A DNA stretch of 64,000 nt from Actinomadura sp. NBRC 104412 (GTDB lineage Bacteria > Actinomycetota > Actinomycetes > Streptosporangiales > Streptosporangiaceae), in the NCBI RefSeq assembly GCF_030269515.1, contig NZ_BSTM01000031.1:1-64000 (forward strand). Reading direction: 5' to 3'. Below the pieces are notes generated by a model. It did not search any database, was not told where the DNA came from, and worked only from the letters and a program-made list of their open reading frames with translations. Every line of letters begins with the position of its first letter. Within the stretch, counting starts at the first letter, position 1. A program made the translations under genes and the position numbers. Shown piece after piece: positions 7,422 through 15,714 of the stretch.

Positions 7422-8156
7422 TCAGCCGCTCATGTCGATGACGAGGTTCGACGGAGGCCGCTTGAGGTTCACCGGCTCGTTGTAGGAGAGGAAGTCGATG
7501 CGGTTCTGCGGACCGTCGTCGAACTGCAGGATGTACGGCGGGCCCTGAGTCGCGACGTGGATCTTGTCGCCGGCCAGGCTGACCAGGGCGATCGAGGGCT
7601 TGCCCCCGACGTTCCCCGGCTTGTCGATCCGCCAGCCCTGGGACTCGGACGTGGCCTCCTTCACCAGGTCGGCCAGGTTGGTGAAGCCCTGGATGTCGGC
7701 GAAGTCAGGATCGCCCTTGGATGAGGTCTTGAAGTACTTCCCGGACATGGCGGTCACCGCCTCCTTCCCCCCGACCTCCTCGAGGAAGGGCTTGTTGCCC
7801 TTGAAGTAGACCACCGAGCCGAGCCTGATGAGCTCGATCTCCTGGACGCCGATCTGCAGCGTGCCGCCCGACCGGTTGGCCCCCGCGTAGCGGAAGTCCA
7901 TGGTGATGGTGTCCTCGCCGTCCTGCACCTGCCCGCGCAGGCGCACCGAGCTGGCCGACAGCGTGGCCTTGGTGGCGCGCGAGAACGCCTCGGAGCCCTC
8001 CAGCTTGTCGATGCCGTTCGTGGCCTGGGACGGCTTGGCCGAGGTGCCCGCCCGGGTGACGGTGTCCTCACCCAGGCAGCCCGCCGTGGAGAACGCGAGG
8101 GCGGCGGCGAGCGGCAACCCTACCGCGAGGCGCGCCGTCCTATTCTTGCCAGACAT
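7422..8156 (-). CDS. LppX/LprAFG-type lipoprotein
   Basis: A secreted, lipid-anchored protein of 244 residues. The N-terminal signal has basic residues, a hydrophobic run and the lipobox STAGC with Cys27. The rest resembles the LppX_LprAFG family, whose members bind or carry lipids at the mycobacterial envelope: a repeated SSVRLRG/TITMDFRYAG beta pattern and a GDKIHVATQGPPYILQF strand near the end. The cargo here is unknown. It is divergent from the SARP-HhH gene across a 145-bp gap that contains a TGACGTCA palindrome (8222-8229), so the two may share control. It is monocistronic by its position. Confidence 0.8.
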   Translation of the reverse strand: MSGKNRTARLAVGLPLAAALAFSTAGCLGEDTVTRAGTSAKPSQATNGIDKLEGSEAFSRATKATLSASSVRLRGQVQDGEDTITMDFRYAGANRSGGTLQIGVQEIELIRLGSVVYFKGNKPFLEEVGGKEAVTAMSGKYFKTSSKGDPDFADIQGFTNLADLVKEATSESQGWRIDKPGNVGGKPSIALVSLAGDKIHVATQGPPYILQFDDGPQNRIDFLSYNEPVNLKRPPSNLVIDMSG

Positions 8157-8301
8157 TCCGACCCCCTATGTCGGTCTTGCGTGTTTCAGTGAGAGCGTCC
8201 AGTGGGGTGATTCGGCCGGGCTGACGTCACGCTGCCGTCGCTGTGCTCCGGCTGCCGTTCGGCTGCGGCGCCCCTGCCGCGGCATGTGAGTGGAGGTGGT
8301 G

Positions 8302-10041
8302 ATGGACGCGCGGGACGCTCCCACACTGCGTTTCGAGATCCTGGGGCGGCTGCGCGCCTGGCGCGGTGAGCAGGAGCTCGACCTTGGGCCGGGCAAGCAG
8401 CAGGCGGTCCTGGCGGTGCTGTTGCTGACTCCCAACCGCCCGGTGCCGACGACGGCGATCGTGGACGCGGTCTGGGGCGAGGACCCACCCGACAACGGCG
8501 CCAACGTCGTCCAGAAGTACGTCGCGGGGCTGCGCCGCGTGCTCGAACCGGACCGGTCGCCGCGTGCGCCCGCCCGCGTCCTGCAACTGACCAGCGCCGG
8601 GTACGTGCTGCACGTCCCGCCGGACGGCCTGGACGCCGAGGTCTTCCAGAAGCGGGTCCGCGGCGCCCTGGCGGCGCGGGCCGGGGCGGCGGACGCGGCG
8701 GAGACGATCGAGCGGCTGGGCGAGGCGCTGGCGATGTGGCGTGAGACGCCGCTGGCCGGGCTGACCGGCCCCGTCTTCGACGCGGCCCGCGAGCGCCTGG
8801 TGGAGGACCGGGCGGCGGCCCTGGAGACGTGCGCGGAGGTCGAGCTGGAGCTGGGACGGCACGCGCGTCTGGTTCCCGAGCTGATTCGGCTGGTGAACGA
8901 CTTCCCGCTCCGCGAAGGCGCCCGGTACCTGCTGATGCTCGCCCTCTACCGGTCGGGACGGCAGGCCGAGGCCCTCGCCGCGTACCGGGACGCCCGCGAG
9001 TTCCTGGCCGAGGAGTTCGGCGTCGAGCCGGGCGAGCGGCTCCAGAACCTGCACCTGCGGATCCTGCGTTCCGATCCGACGCTGCTGAACTGGCAGAAAC
9101 CACCGGCCCCGGCCCCGGCGCAGAGCACGCCGAGGCTCAACGCGCCCCATGCGGTCCAGCCGCCGGCTCCTCCGGCGTGGGCGCCGATGGCGGGCGCCGG
9201 TTTCGCGCAGCGACAGGCGGTCGAGCGCACCGAGCGGCAGCTACGCGTGGGGCTGCGCGTCATCGCCATCGCGGTGCCGATCTTCACCTGCGGCACGTTG
9301 AGCTGGGCCGTCGTCGCCTATCTCGCGGGACGCAGGCGCAGTCCCTGGCTGGCCCTGGCCGGCGTCGCCTGGCTCGCGCTGAGCCTGTTCTCGTGGCTCA
9401 CGATCGGGACGGGTACGGAGGAGTTGCGGCCCATCGACGACGTGGCGATGGTCGCGGGCATGATCGCGGCCATCGGCGGTGCCGTGCACGTCGCGGTGCT
9501 CACCGGATCGGGCTGGCCGTCGCACAAGGGCGGGGCGGACGAGCAGGTGGAGCCCGACCCGCACGTGGTCGAGCTGATCGAGCGCAGGACCCGCCGTGAA
9601 CAGGCGCGCGCCCTGCTCCTGCACCATCCGTCCATCGCCAGGGACCTGCACATCGGACGACCCGACCTGCCCAGGACGTTCGACGACGGCGGCCTGGTGG
9701 ACGTGAACTCGGCGCCCGAGCACGTGCTCGCCCTGCTGCCCGGCCTCGGATTCCAGAACGCCAGGCTCATCGTGACGGTCCGGGAGGTGCAGGGCCCGTT
9801 CGCCTCCATCGACGAGCTCATCGCGCGCGGCGTCGTCCCGTCCGAGGTGATCCGCCCCCTGTTCGAGGTCCTGGTCGCGATTCCTCCAGCGGCCGAGACC
9901 CCACTGGCCGACACCCAGCCGACCGACCCCCGAGCCGCTGGCACCCGAGCCGTCGGCACTTCGGGGGCCGGCACTTCGGGGGCCGGCGGAATGCCGGCGG
10001 CCGGTGGCGCCCCGGCCGCGCCGGAGGTCATTCGGCCGTGA
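8302..10041 (+). CDS. SARP-type regulator fused to membrane helices and a helix-hairpin-helix domain
   Basis: A 579-residue chimera. Residues about 8-100 form an OmpR-like winged helix of the AfsR/DnrI/RedD (SARP) type (LGPGKQQAVLAVLLL, then VVQKYVAGLRRVL). About 105-250 is the bacterial transcriptional activation domain (BTAD). A Pro/Ala-rich linker leads to three hydrophobic segments (about 305-330, 342-364, 378-400). Next comes a stretch typical of actinobacterial membrane HhH proteins (ARDLHIGRPDLPRTFDDGG) and a ComEA-like helix-hairpin-helix (VDVNSAPEHVLALLPGLG, about 470-525), then a low-complexity Ala/Gly tail. ATG 8302 is chosen for the GGAGGT five bases upstream. Target genes are unknown. 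Its 3' end overlaps the convergent etfD by 14 bp. Confidence 0.85.
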   Translation: MDARDAPTLRFEILGRLRAWRGEQELDLGPGKQQAVLAVLLLTPNRPVPTTAIVDAVWGEDPPDNGANVVQKYVAGLRRVLEPDRSPRAPARVLQLTSAGYVLHVPPDGLDAEVFQKRVRGALAARAGAADAAETIERLGEALAMWRETPLAGLTGPVFDAARERLVEDRAAALETCAEVELELGRHARLVPELIRLVNDFPLREGARYLLMLALYRSGRQAEALAAYRDAREFLAEEFGVEPGERLQNLHLRILRSDPTLLNWQKPPAPAPAQSTPRLNAPHAVQPPAPPAWAPMAGAGFAQRQAVERTERQLRVGLRVIAIAVPIFTCGTLSWAVVAYLAGRRRSPWLALAGVAWLALSLFSWLTIGTGTEELRPIDDVAMVAGMIAAIGGAVHVAVLTGSGWPSHKGGADEQVEPDPHVVELIERRTRREQARALLLHHPSIARDLHIGRPDLPRTFDDGGLVDVNSAPEHVLALLPGLGFQNARLIVTVREVQGPFASIDELIARGVVPSEVIRPLFEVLVAIPPAAETPLADTQPTDPRAAGTRAVGTSGAGTSGAGGMPAAGGAPAAPEVIRP

Positions 10042-12187
10042 CGGGTTCCTTCTGCTGAGGGCTGCCCTCGCCCTTGATGGAACGGATGAGGAGCTGGGAG
10101 ACGTCCACGACCTCCAGCGACTCCTTGGCGTCGCCGGCGTTCTTCTTCTCGTTGATGGCGTCGCCCAGCATGACCAGGCAGAACGGGCAGGCCGTGGAGA
10201 CGGTGTCGGGGTCGGTGGTGAGGGCCTCGTCGACGCGCTCGGTGTTGATGCGCTTGCCGATCCGCTCCTCCATCCACATCCGCGCGCCGCCGGCGCCGCA
10301 GCAGAAGCCGCGGTCCTTGTGCCGGTGCATCTCCTTGGTCCTCACGCCCGGGACGGTGGCCATGATGTCGCGCGGCTGCTTGTAGACCTTGTTGTGGCGG
10401 CCCAGGAAGCACGGGTCGTGGTAGGTGATGTCCTCCTCGATCGGCGTGACCGGGACGAGTTTGCCCGTCTCCACCAGGTGCGCCAGCAACTGGGTGTGGT
10501 GGACGACCTCGTAGTTCCCGCCGATCTGCGGGTACTCGTTGCCCAGGGTGTTGAAGCAGTGCGGGCAGGTCGCGACGATCTTCTTGACGCCCGCCTCGTT
10601 GAGGGTCTCCACGTTCTGCTGGGCGAGCATCTGGTAGACGAACTCCATGCCCAGCCGGCGGGCCGGGTCGCCGCTGCACGCCTCCATCGGCCCGAGCACG
10701 GCGAACTTCACGCCCGCGATGTGCAGCAGCTCGGCGACCGCCTTGGTGGTCTTCTTGGCCCGGTCCTCCAGCGCCCCGGCGCAGCCGACCCAGAACAGGT
10801 ACTCGGTGTCGGCGGGCAGCTTGTCCTCCACGACCGGCACCTCGAAGTCCAGCTCCTCGACCCAGTCGAGGCGCTTCATCTCCGACATGCCCCAGGGGTT
10901 GCCCTTGTTCTCCAGGTTCTTGAGCATCACGCCCGCCTCGGACGGGAAGCTCGACTCGATCATGACCTGGAAGCGGCGCATGTCCAGGATGTGGTCGATG
11001 TGCTCGATGTCCACCGGGCACTGCTCGACGCAGGCGCCGCAGTTGGTGCACGACCACAGCACGTCGGGGTGAATGACGCCGTCCTCGCCGACGAGCTCCT
11101 TGTCCACCTGCATGGCGGCCTTCTGCTCGTCGGTGAACGCGGCGCGTTCCTCTTCGGAGGCGAGGATGTAGGGCGCCTTAGCGAACGCGTGGTCGCGCAG
11201 GTCGAGGACGACCATCTTCGGCGACAGCGGCTTCCCGGTGTTCCAGGCGGGGCACTGCGACTGGCATCGCCCGCACTCGGTGCAGGTGGCCATGTCGAGG
11301 AAGCCCTTCCAGGTGAAGTCCTCGATCTTGCCGCGGCCGAAGGTGTCCTCGTCCGGGTCGGCCTCCTCGAAGTCCAGCGGCTTGCCGCCCGACGTCATCG
11401 GCTGCGCCGCGCCGAGCCCGTCCGGGCGGCGCTTGAACATCACGTTCAGCGGCGCGATGAAGATGTGCAGGTGCTTGGAGTTCACCACGATGACAAGGAA
11501 CGCCAGCGCGACACCGATGTGCGCGAGCAGGAAGAACGCCTCCAGCCCGACCAGCAGGCCCGACTCCGGCTCGCCGAGGCCCGACAGGACCTGCCCGACC
11601 CCGTACGAGGCATAACCGGCCTTGCCGTAGGAGAAGTTGCCGTTGGCGACCTCGAAGCCGCGGAACGCCAGCATCGTCCAGATCACGTTGAAGATCATGA
11701 ACAGGATCAGCCAGGCGCCGCCGGTGTGCGAGCCCTTGAACCGGGACGCCCGGTCCAGCCGCTTGGGCGAGTTCTTGATCCGGATCGCGGTGAAGGTGGC
11801 CAGCCCCAGCAGGCAGGCCAGCGCGATGGTGTCCTGGACGAATCCGATCGGCCCCCAGGTCTGCAACCCCGGGATGTGCGCGTGCAATCCGAACAGCAAC
11901 TGCACGCCGGCCTCGCCGTACACGGTCAGCAGCAGCAGGAACGCCCACATCACCGCGAAGTGCGCCGCGCCCGCGACGGTCCACTTCAGCAGCTTGCGCT
12001 GGCCCAGCACCTCGACGACCTGGCCCTCGACATCGGCCTTGGGGTCCCGCCGCACCTGGAGGACCCTTTCCGGGTCGGGCTGTCCGGCGCGGAACAGGCT
12101 CCACAGGAACTTCACCCGCCGGCCGGCCAGCGCTAGCGCCACCGCCGTACCGGCAAGCCCGACGATCAACGTGATCGGGTACTGCAA
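10028..12187 (-). CDS. etfD: membrane Fe-S oxidoreductase, EtfD-like
   Basis: A 719-residue membrane electron-transfer protein like M. tuberculosis Rv0338c. The N-terminal third is a NarI-like heme-b/quinone-type region with about five helices. Two [4Fe-4S] motifs follow, CTECGRCQSQCP and CTNCGACVEQCP, then two CCG (heterodisulfide reductase-like) domains, including the classic FCCGAGGARMWM. Rv0338c homologues are thought to pass electrons from EtfAB and acyl-CoA dehydrogenases to the quinone pool, which fits the beta-oxidation genes in this window. The start is TTG, supported by AGGAGGA seven bases upstream. No etfAB genes lie beside it. Confidence 0.85.
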   Translation of the reverse strand: MQYPITLIVGLAGTAVALALAGRRVKFLWSLFRAGQPDPERVLQVRRDPKADVEGQVVEVLGQRKLLKWTVAGAAHFAVMWAFLLLLTVYGEAGVQLLFGLHAHIPGLQTWGPIGFVQDTIALACLLGLATFTAIRIKNSPKRLDRASRFKGSHTGGAWLILFMIFNVIWTMLAFRGFEVANGNFSYGKAGYASYGVGQVLSGLGEPESGLLVGLEAFFLLAHIGVALAFLVIVVNSKHLHIFIAPLNVMFKRRPDGLGAAQPMTSGGKPLDFEEADPDEDTFGRGKIEDFTWKGFLDMATCTECGRCQSQCPAWNTGKPLSPKMVVLDLRDHAFAKAPYILASEEERAAFTDEQKAAMQVDKELVGEDGVIHPDVLWSCTNCGACVEQCPVDIEHIDHILDMRRFQVMIESSFPSEAGVMLKNLENKGNPWGMSEMKRLDWVEELDFEVPVVEDKLPADTEYLFWVGCAGALEDRAKKTTKAVAELLHIAGVKFAVLGPMEACSGDPARRLGMEFVYQMLAQQNVETLNEAGVKKIVATCPHCFNTLGNEYPQIGGNYEVVHHTQLLAHLVETGKLVPVTPIEEDITYHDPCFLGRHNKVYKQPRDIMATVPGVRTKEMHRHKDRGFCCGAGGARMWMEERIGKRINTERVDEALTTDPDTVSTACPFCLVMLGDAINEKKNAGDAKESLEVVDVSQLLIRSIKGEGSPQQKEPVTAE

Positions 12188-12416
12188 GGTTCCGTCCTCC
12201 TGAAGGTACGGGCGTCGGCTGTCAGCGTAGGACTCGCTCCAGATCGCGTTTCATCCGGGGCTCGAATACTACTCGGTGGTAGCTTACGGGTCGCCCACGT
12301 CCAGCCCACACGAGCACCGCACTGCCGTGAACCGGGTATATACGTGTGGCCTCGTCAAACGCAAACCCCCATGTTCCCTCCCACCCCGGCCCCGCCGTTC
12401 TTGGGACGACGAACAA

Positions 12417-12447
12417 CCGGCCGCCGTCCGGAGCGGACGGCGGCCGG
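12417..12447 (-). terminator. terminator of the sigma/CU044_5270 operon
   Basis: A perfect 14-bp stem, CCGGCCGCCGTCCG/CGGACGGCGGCCGG, encloses a GAG loop 15 bp downstream of the CU044_5270 gene stop. The rest of 12188-12416 is A/T-richer and presumably carries the etfD promoter. A 64-codon TTG frame there lacks a ribosome site and begins at the edge of this hairpin, so I do not call it a gene. Confidence 0.8.
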
Positions 12448-12462
12448 ATACGGCAACGAGGG

Positions 12463-13605
12463 TCAGGGCAGCGCCGGGGGCCGGGGGGCCTCGTCGGTCC
12501 AGCCCGCGCCGAGGTAGAGGGTCGTGCGTTCCTTGGCGGGGCCGCCCTTGGCCGCCGGCCGCGCCGCGAGCCGCTCGGACAGCACCTGCGACGTGGCCGG
12601 ATCGATGATCAGCCGGACGCTGGTGGAACCGCCGCGCGAGCGGGTGACGATCGAGAGCGCCACTCCCTTCCGGCCGCGGGCGTCCACGGCCTTGCCCTCC
12701 GACGTGACGCCGGGCATCCCGGCCAGGGCGCGGAACGCCGCCGCCCGCACCTTCGGCGGCACCGGCGCGGTGGTGAGCAGGTCGATCAGCTTGCCCGCCG
12801 CGAACGCCCGCCGCGCCTGCGGTCCGTCCGCTTGCAGAGGAACGTCATCTCCGTCGGAGAGGGCGCGCTTCTCGGCCAGCGCGCGCAGCGCCACCGGATC
12901 CGACGGAAGCCTTCGCAGGTCGTCGAAGGACGGATCGGGCCCCGCGATGGGAACGTGCAGTTCATGGGACCCGGCCGACTTCACCAGCGTCCCCTTGCCC
13001 GGCTTGACCTGGACGTACAGGCGCTCTCCCCCCACCGTGTCGCCGCGCCCGAGGTCCCAGCGCGCGGGCGAGCCGTCGAGCCGCCACGCCTTCTCGTCCT
13101 GCGGGCTCCTCGGAGCGGCGCCGGCCGTCCTGTACCCGAACCAGCCGCCCCCGTTCGCGTCGGCCCACTCCTCGTTGATACGCGCCTCCACGACGGTGTA
13201 GCGCCGTTCCTTGGGGCCGACCTTGATCGGGATCAGGTACATCCGGGTGACGCGCCAGTACTTGCCCTTGGCCGGAGCCTGCTCCGCCTTGGACGCCGCC
13301 GCGAGGAGCACCGCGCGGGCCGACATGGTGTCCGTCCGTTCCCGCTGGTCCGGTACGACCTCACCCGGCCCGCCGCTAAGGGACGTGAGTACCAGCGCGG
13401 CCGCGGCCGCCGCCCCGGCCAGTCCCAGCCCGCCGCCCCACAGCGGCCGGACGCGGCGGCGCGGCGGGACCGCCCGGGAATCGGCGGCGGGTGCCGCCAT
13501 GGCCGCCGCCAGCTCGGCGGCCCTGGTCGAGGCGTCGACGGGGGCGTCCGGGTCCAGTTCGGCGGGGCGCGCCTCCGCGAGGACCCGCATCACGTCTCGG
13601 CTCAT
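12463..13605 (-). CDS. CU044_5270 family protein (putative sigma-linked membrane protein)
   Basis: A 380-residue protein. After a cytoplasmic N-terminus (about 75 residues) comes one membrane helix (GGLGLAGAAAAAALVLTSL). The external part has the layout of the actinobacterial CU044_5270 family: a KYWRVTRMYLIP strand early and RLIIDPATSQVL near the C-terminus. Members usually sit directly after a sigma-70-family factor and are presumed to act as its membrane partner or anti-sigma factor. Here ATG 13605 overlaps the sigma gene stop by ATGA, so the two are coupled. The upstream extension of the frame into the sigma gene is ignored. What it senses outside is unknown. Confidence 0.82.
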   Translation of the reverse strand: MSRDVMRVLAEARPAELDPDAPVDASTRAAELAAAMAAPAADSRAVPPRRRVRPLWGGGLGLAGAAAAAALVLTSLSGGPGEVVPDQRERTDTMSARAVLLAAASKAEQAPAKGKYWRVTRMYLIPIKVGPKERRYTVVEARINEEWADANGGGWFGYRTAGAAPRSPQDEKAWRLDGSPARWDLGRGDTVGGERLYVQVKPGKGTLVKSAGSHELHVPIAGPDPSFDDLRRLPSDPVALRALAEKRALSDGDDVPLQADGPQARRAFAAGKLIDLLTTAPVPPKVRAAAFRALAGMPGVTSEGKAVDARGRKGVALSIVTRSRGGSTSVRLIIDPATSQVLSERLAARPAAKGGPAKERTTLYLGAGWTDEAPRPPALP

Positions 13606-14192
13606 GAGATCTCCTTGGTGACCATCCGGACGTGGGAGGGAACGGCCGTTCCGCGGGGCTCCGGCGGGGCGTCCCCGGCGGCGCGCAGCAGCCGCCTGCG
13701 GGCGCGGTGCAGGCGGACGCGCAGCGCGGCGGCGCTGCAACCGACGACCTTCGCCGCGTCCCTCGTGGAGAGGCCCTGCCAGGCGACCAGGATGAGGACC
13801 TCCCGGTCGCCGTCGGGGAGCGCCGCCATGGCGCGCAGTATCGCGAGGCGTTCCGCGACCCGCTCGGCGATGTCGCCGTCGGCGGCGCCCTGGCGCCCCG
13901 GTGGTGGCTCACCGGCGAAGTCCGTGGTGAACGCGGCGTGCCGCACCTGCTCGCGGTAGCGGTCGCGCAGCACGTTCCGGGCGACGCCGAGCAGCCAGGG
14001 CAGCGGCGGCTCGGGCACGTCGTCCAGCCGCCGCCACGCCACCGCGAACGTCTCGCTCACCACGTCGTCGGCTGCCTGCCGTCCCGCACGCGCCGCCGCG
14101 TACGCCCACACGCGCTGCCTGCACGCGTCGTAGATCGCGGTGAAGCGCGCGGCGTCCCCGGGCTCGCCCGGCTCTCCGGACCCAGCGGTCAT
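13602..14192 (-). CDS. RNA polymerase sigma factor, ECF-like
   Basis: A 196-residue sigma-70 family factor with region 2 (FTAIYDACRQRVWAYAAAR, then ADDVVSETFAVAWRRLDDV and LPWLLGVARNVLRDRYRE) and region 4 (ALPDGDREVLILVAWQGLST, then AAKVVGCSAAALRVRLHRAR). There are no regions 1 or 3, as in extracytoplasmic-function factors. ATG 14192 has GGAGGTG seven bases upstream, better than the GTG at 14201. It forms an operon with the CU044_5270 gene and is followed by a strong terminator. Which promoters it reads is not visible. It is divergent from nothing obvious: the next gene upstream, the thiolase, lies on the same strand 112 bp away. Confidence 0.88.
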   Translation of the reverse strand: MTAGSGEPGEPGDAARFTAIYDACRQRVWAYAAARAGRQAADDVVSETFAVAWRRLDDVPEPPLPWLLGVARNVLRDRYREQVRHAAFTTDFAGEPPPGRQGAADGDIAERVAERLAILRAMAALPDGDREVLILVAWQGLSTRDAAKVVGCSAAALRVRLHRARRRLLRAAGDAPPEPRGTAVPSHVRMVTKEIS

Positions 14193-14304
14193 CGACCGCA
14201 CCTCCGTTGTCCTCCGGTGTGGATGTGCACTGACACCAGGAAGTGGGACCGGGCGGCCCGTCGTTACAGGGAGACCCCGGAAATTTTCAGGAGACCTCGG
14301 GATC

Positions 14305-15516
14305 TCAGGAGACCCGTTCGAAGATCGCCGCCAGCCCTTGGCCGCCGCCGATGCACATCGTCTCCAGCCCGTAGCGGACCTGGCGGCGGTCCATCTCGCG
14401 GGCGAGGGTGGCCAGGATGCGCGTCCCGGTGGCGCCGACCGGGTGGCCGAGCGAGATGCCGGACCCGTTCACGTTGAGGCGGTCGTAGTCGTCCTCCTTG
14501 AGGCCCCACTCGCGCAGCACGGCGAGGACCTGCGCGGCGAACGCCTCGTTCAGCTCGATCAGGTCCATGTCGTCCAGGCTCAGCCCGGCCCGTTCCAATG
14601 CCTTGGCGGTGGCGGGCACCGGCCCGATCCCCATGGTGCGGGGCGGCACGCCCGCCTGCGCCCACGACACCAGGCGCACCAGGGGCCGCAGCCCCAGCTC
14701 GGCGGCGCGCTCGGCCGTCGTGACCACGCACGCGGCGGCGGCGTCGTTCTGGCCGCTGGAGTTGCCCGCGGTCACGGTCGCCTGGTCGTCGCTCTTGCCC
14801 AGGACGGGACGCAGCTTGGCCAGCGTCTCCACGGTGGTGTCGGGACGGGGGTGCTCGTCGGTGTCCACGACCGTGTCGCCCTTACGGGACCGCACCGTCA
14901 CCGGCACGATCTCCTCGGCGAAGCGCCCGTCCCGCTGGGCGGCCACGGCGCGCTGGTGCGACATGACCGAGAACCGGTCCTGCTCCTCACGCGGAATGCC
15001 GTATTCGCGGCGCAGGTTCTCGGCCGTCTCCAGCATCCCGCCCGGGACGGGATGGTTCCTGCCGCCCGCGGTGACCCGGCCCCGCGCGAGCCCGTCATGC
15101 AGCTCCAGCCCGCCGCCGCGGACGCCCCAGCGCGCCTCCGTCGTGTAGAAGGGCGCGTTGCTCATGCTCTCCACACCGCCCGCGATCACCAGGTCGGCGA
15201 CGCCGGTCTGCACCTGCATCGCGGCGTTCAGCACGGATTGCAGGCCCGAGCCGCAGCGCCGGTCGACCTGGGATCCGCCGACCTCGATCGGCAGCCCCGC
15301 GTCCAGCGCGGCGACACGGCCGATGGCCGGGGCGTCGGAGGTCGGGTAGCACTGGCCGAGGATCACCTCGTCCACCGCCTCGCCGGGCAGTCCGGTGCGC
15401 TCCATCAGCGCACGGATCACGGTCGCCGCCAGCTCGGCCGCCGGCACCGGCTTCAGGGCGCCGCCGAACCGGCCGATCGGGGTCCGTACCGGCTCACAGA
15501 TCACCGCGTCGCGCAT
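14305..15516 (-). CDS. acetyl-CoA acyltransferase (thiolase)
   Basis: A 403-residue thiolase that cleaves 3-oxoacyl-CoA with CoA, the last beta-oxidation step. The acyl-accepting Cys lies in VDRRCGSGLQSV (about residue 92). The second active-site motifs are NVNGSGISLGHPVGATG (catalytic His) and CIGGGQGLAAIFE (second Cys) near the C-terminus. Its length is standard. It is divergent from a 3-hydroxyacyl-CoA dehydrogenase 200 bp away, so the two may form a catabolic pair for fatty or aromatic acyl-CoAs (PaaJ/FadA-like). The chain specificity cannot be read from sequence. The start ATG lies directly after a GGAG-like site. Confidence 0.93.
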   Translation of the reverse strand: MRDAVICEPVRTPIGRFGGALKPVPAAELAATVIRALMERTGLPGEAVDEVILGQCYPTSDAPAIGRVAALDAGLPIEVGGSQVDRRCGSGLQSVLNAAMQVQTGVADLVIAGGVESMSNAPFYTTEARWGVRGGGLELHDGLARGRVTAGGRNHPVPGGMLETAENLRREYGIPREEQDRFSVMSHQRAVAAQRDGRFAEEIVPVTVRSRKGDTVVDTDEHPRPDTTVETLAKLRPVLGKSDDQATVTAGNSSGQNDAAAACVVTTAERAAELGLRPLVRLVSWAQAGVPPRTMGIGPVPATAKALERAGLSLDDMDLIELNEAFAAQVLAVLREWGLKEDDYDRLNVNGSGISLGHPVGATGTRILATLAREMDRRQVRYGLETMCIGGGQGLAAIFERVS

Positions 15517-15714
15517 CCTTGGCTCCTCACGCAGATCAACGTCCTACCGAGAATAGGTGGGCGCATTGCACCCGAATACGGCGGTGCCGGGGTAGATGGT
15601 GGCTTCGCCCAAAATCGCCCGCCCCCGGTGAGAGCGCGCGAGGACGTGAGAGCCTGCCCTGGGGGAGGAGAGGCCGGACGGTTCGAGGTTTTCCTGCGGG
15701 AAGGACGCGGCGAC

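Noticed and set aside
8222..8229. TGACGTCA palindrome as a specific operator
   Set aside because: An 8-bp palindrome is expected by chance in DNA of this composition. It is mentioned only as context for the divergent genes.
10004..12136. 710-codon plus-strand frame opposite etfD
   Set aside because: It is the antisense of an Fe-S protein with complete cluster motifs; its translation is His/Arg/Asp-rich noise.
12222..12416. 64-codon TTG frame between etfD and the CU044_5270 gene
   Set aside because: It has no ribosome site, and its start lies at the edge of the terminator hairpin of the upstream operon. It could be a fragment, but the support is too weak.
14140..15714. Upstream extension of the 3-hydroxyacyl-CoA dehydrogenase frame
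   Set aside because: The extension is antisense to the thiolase gene; the Rossmann fold starts right after ATG 15715, which has its own ribosome site.
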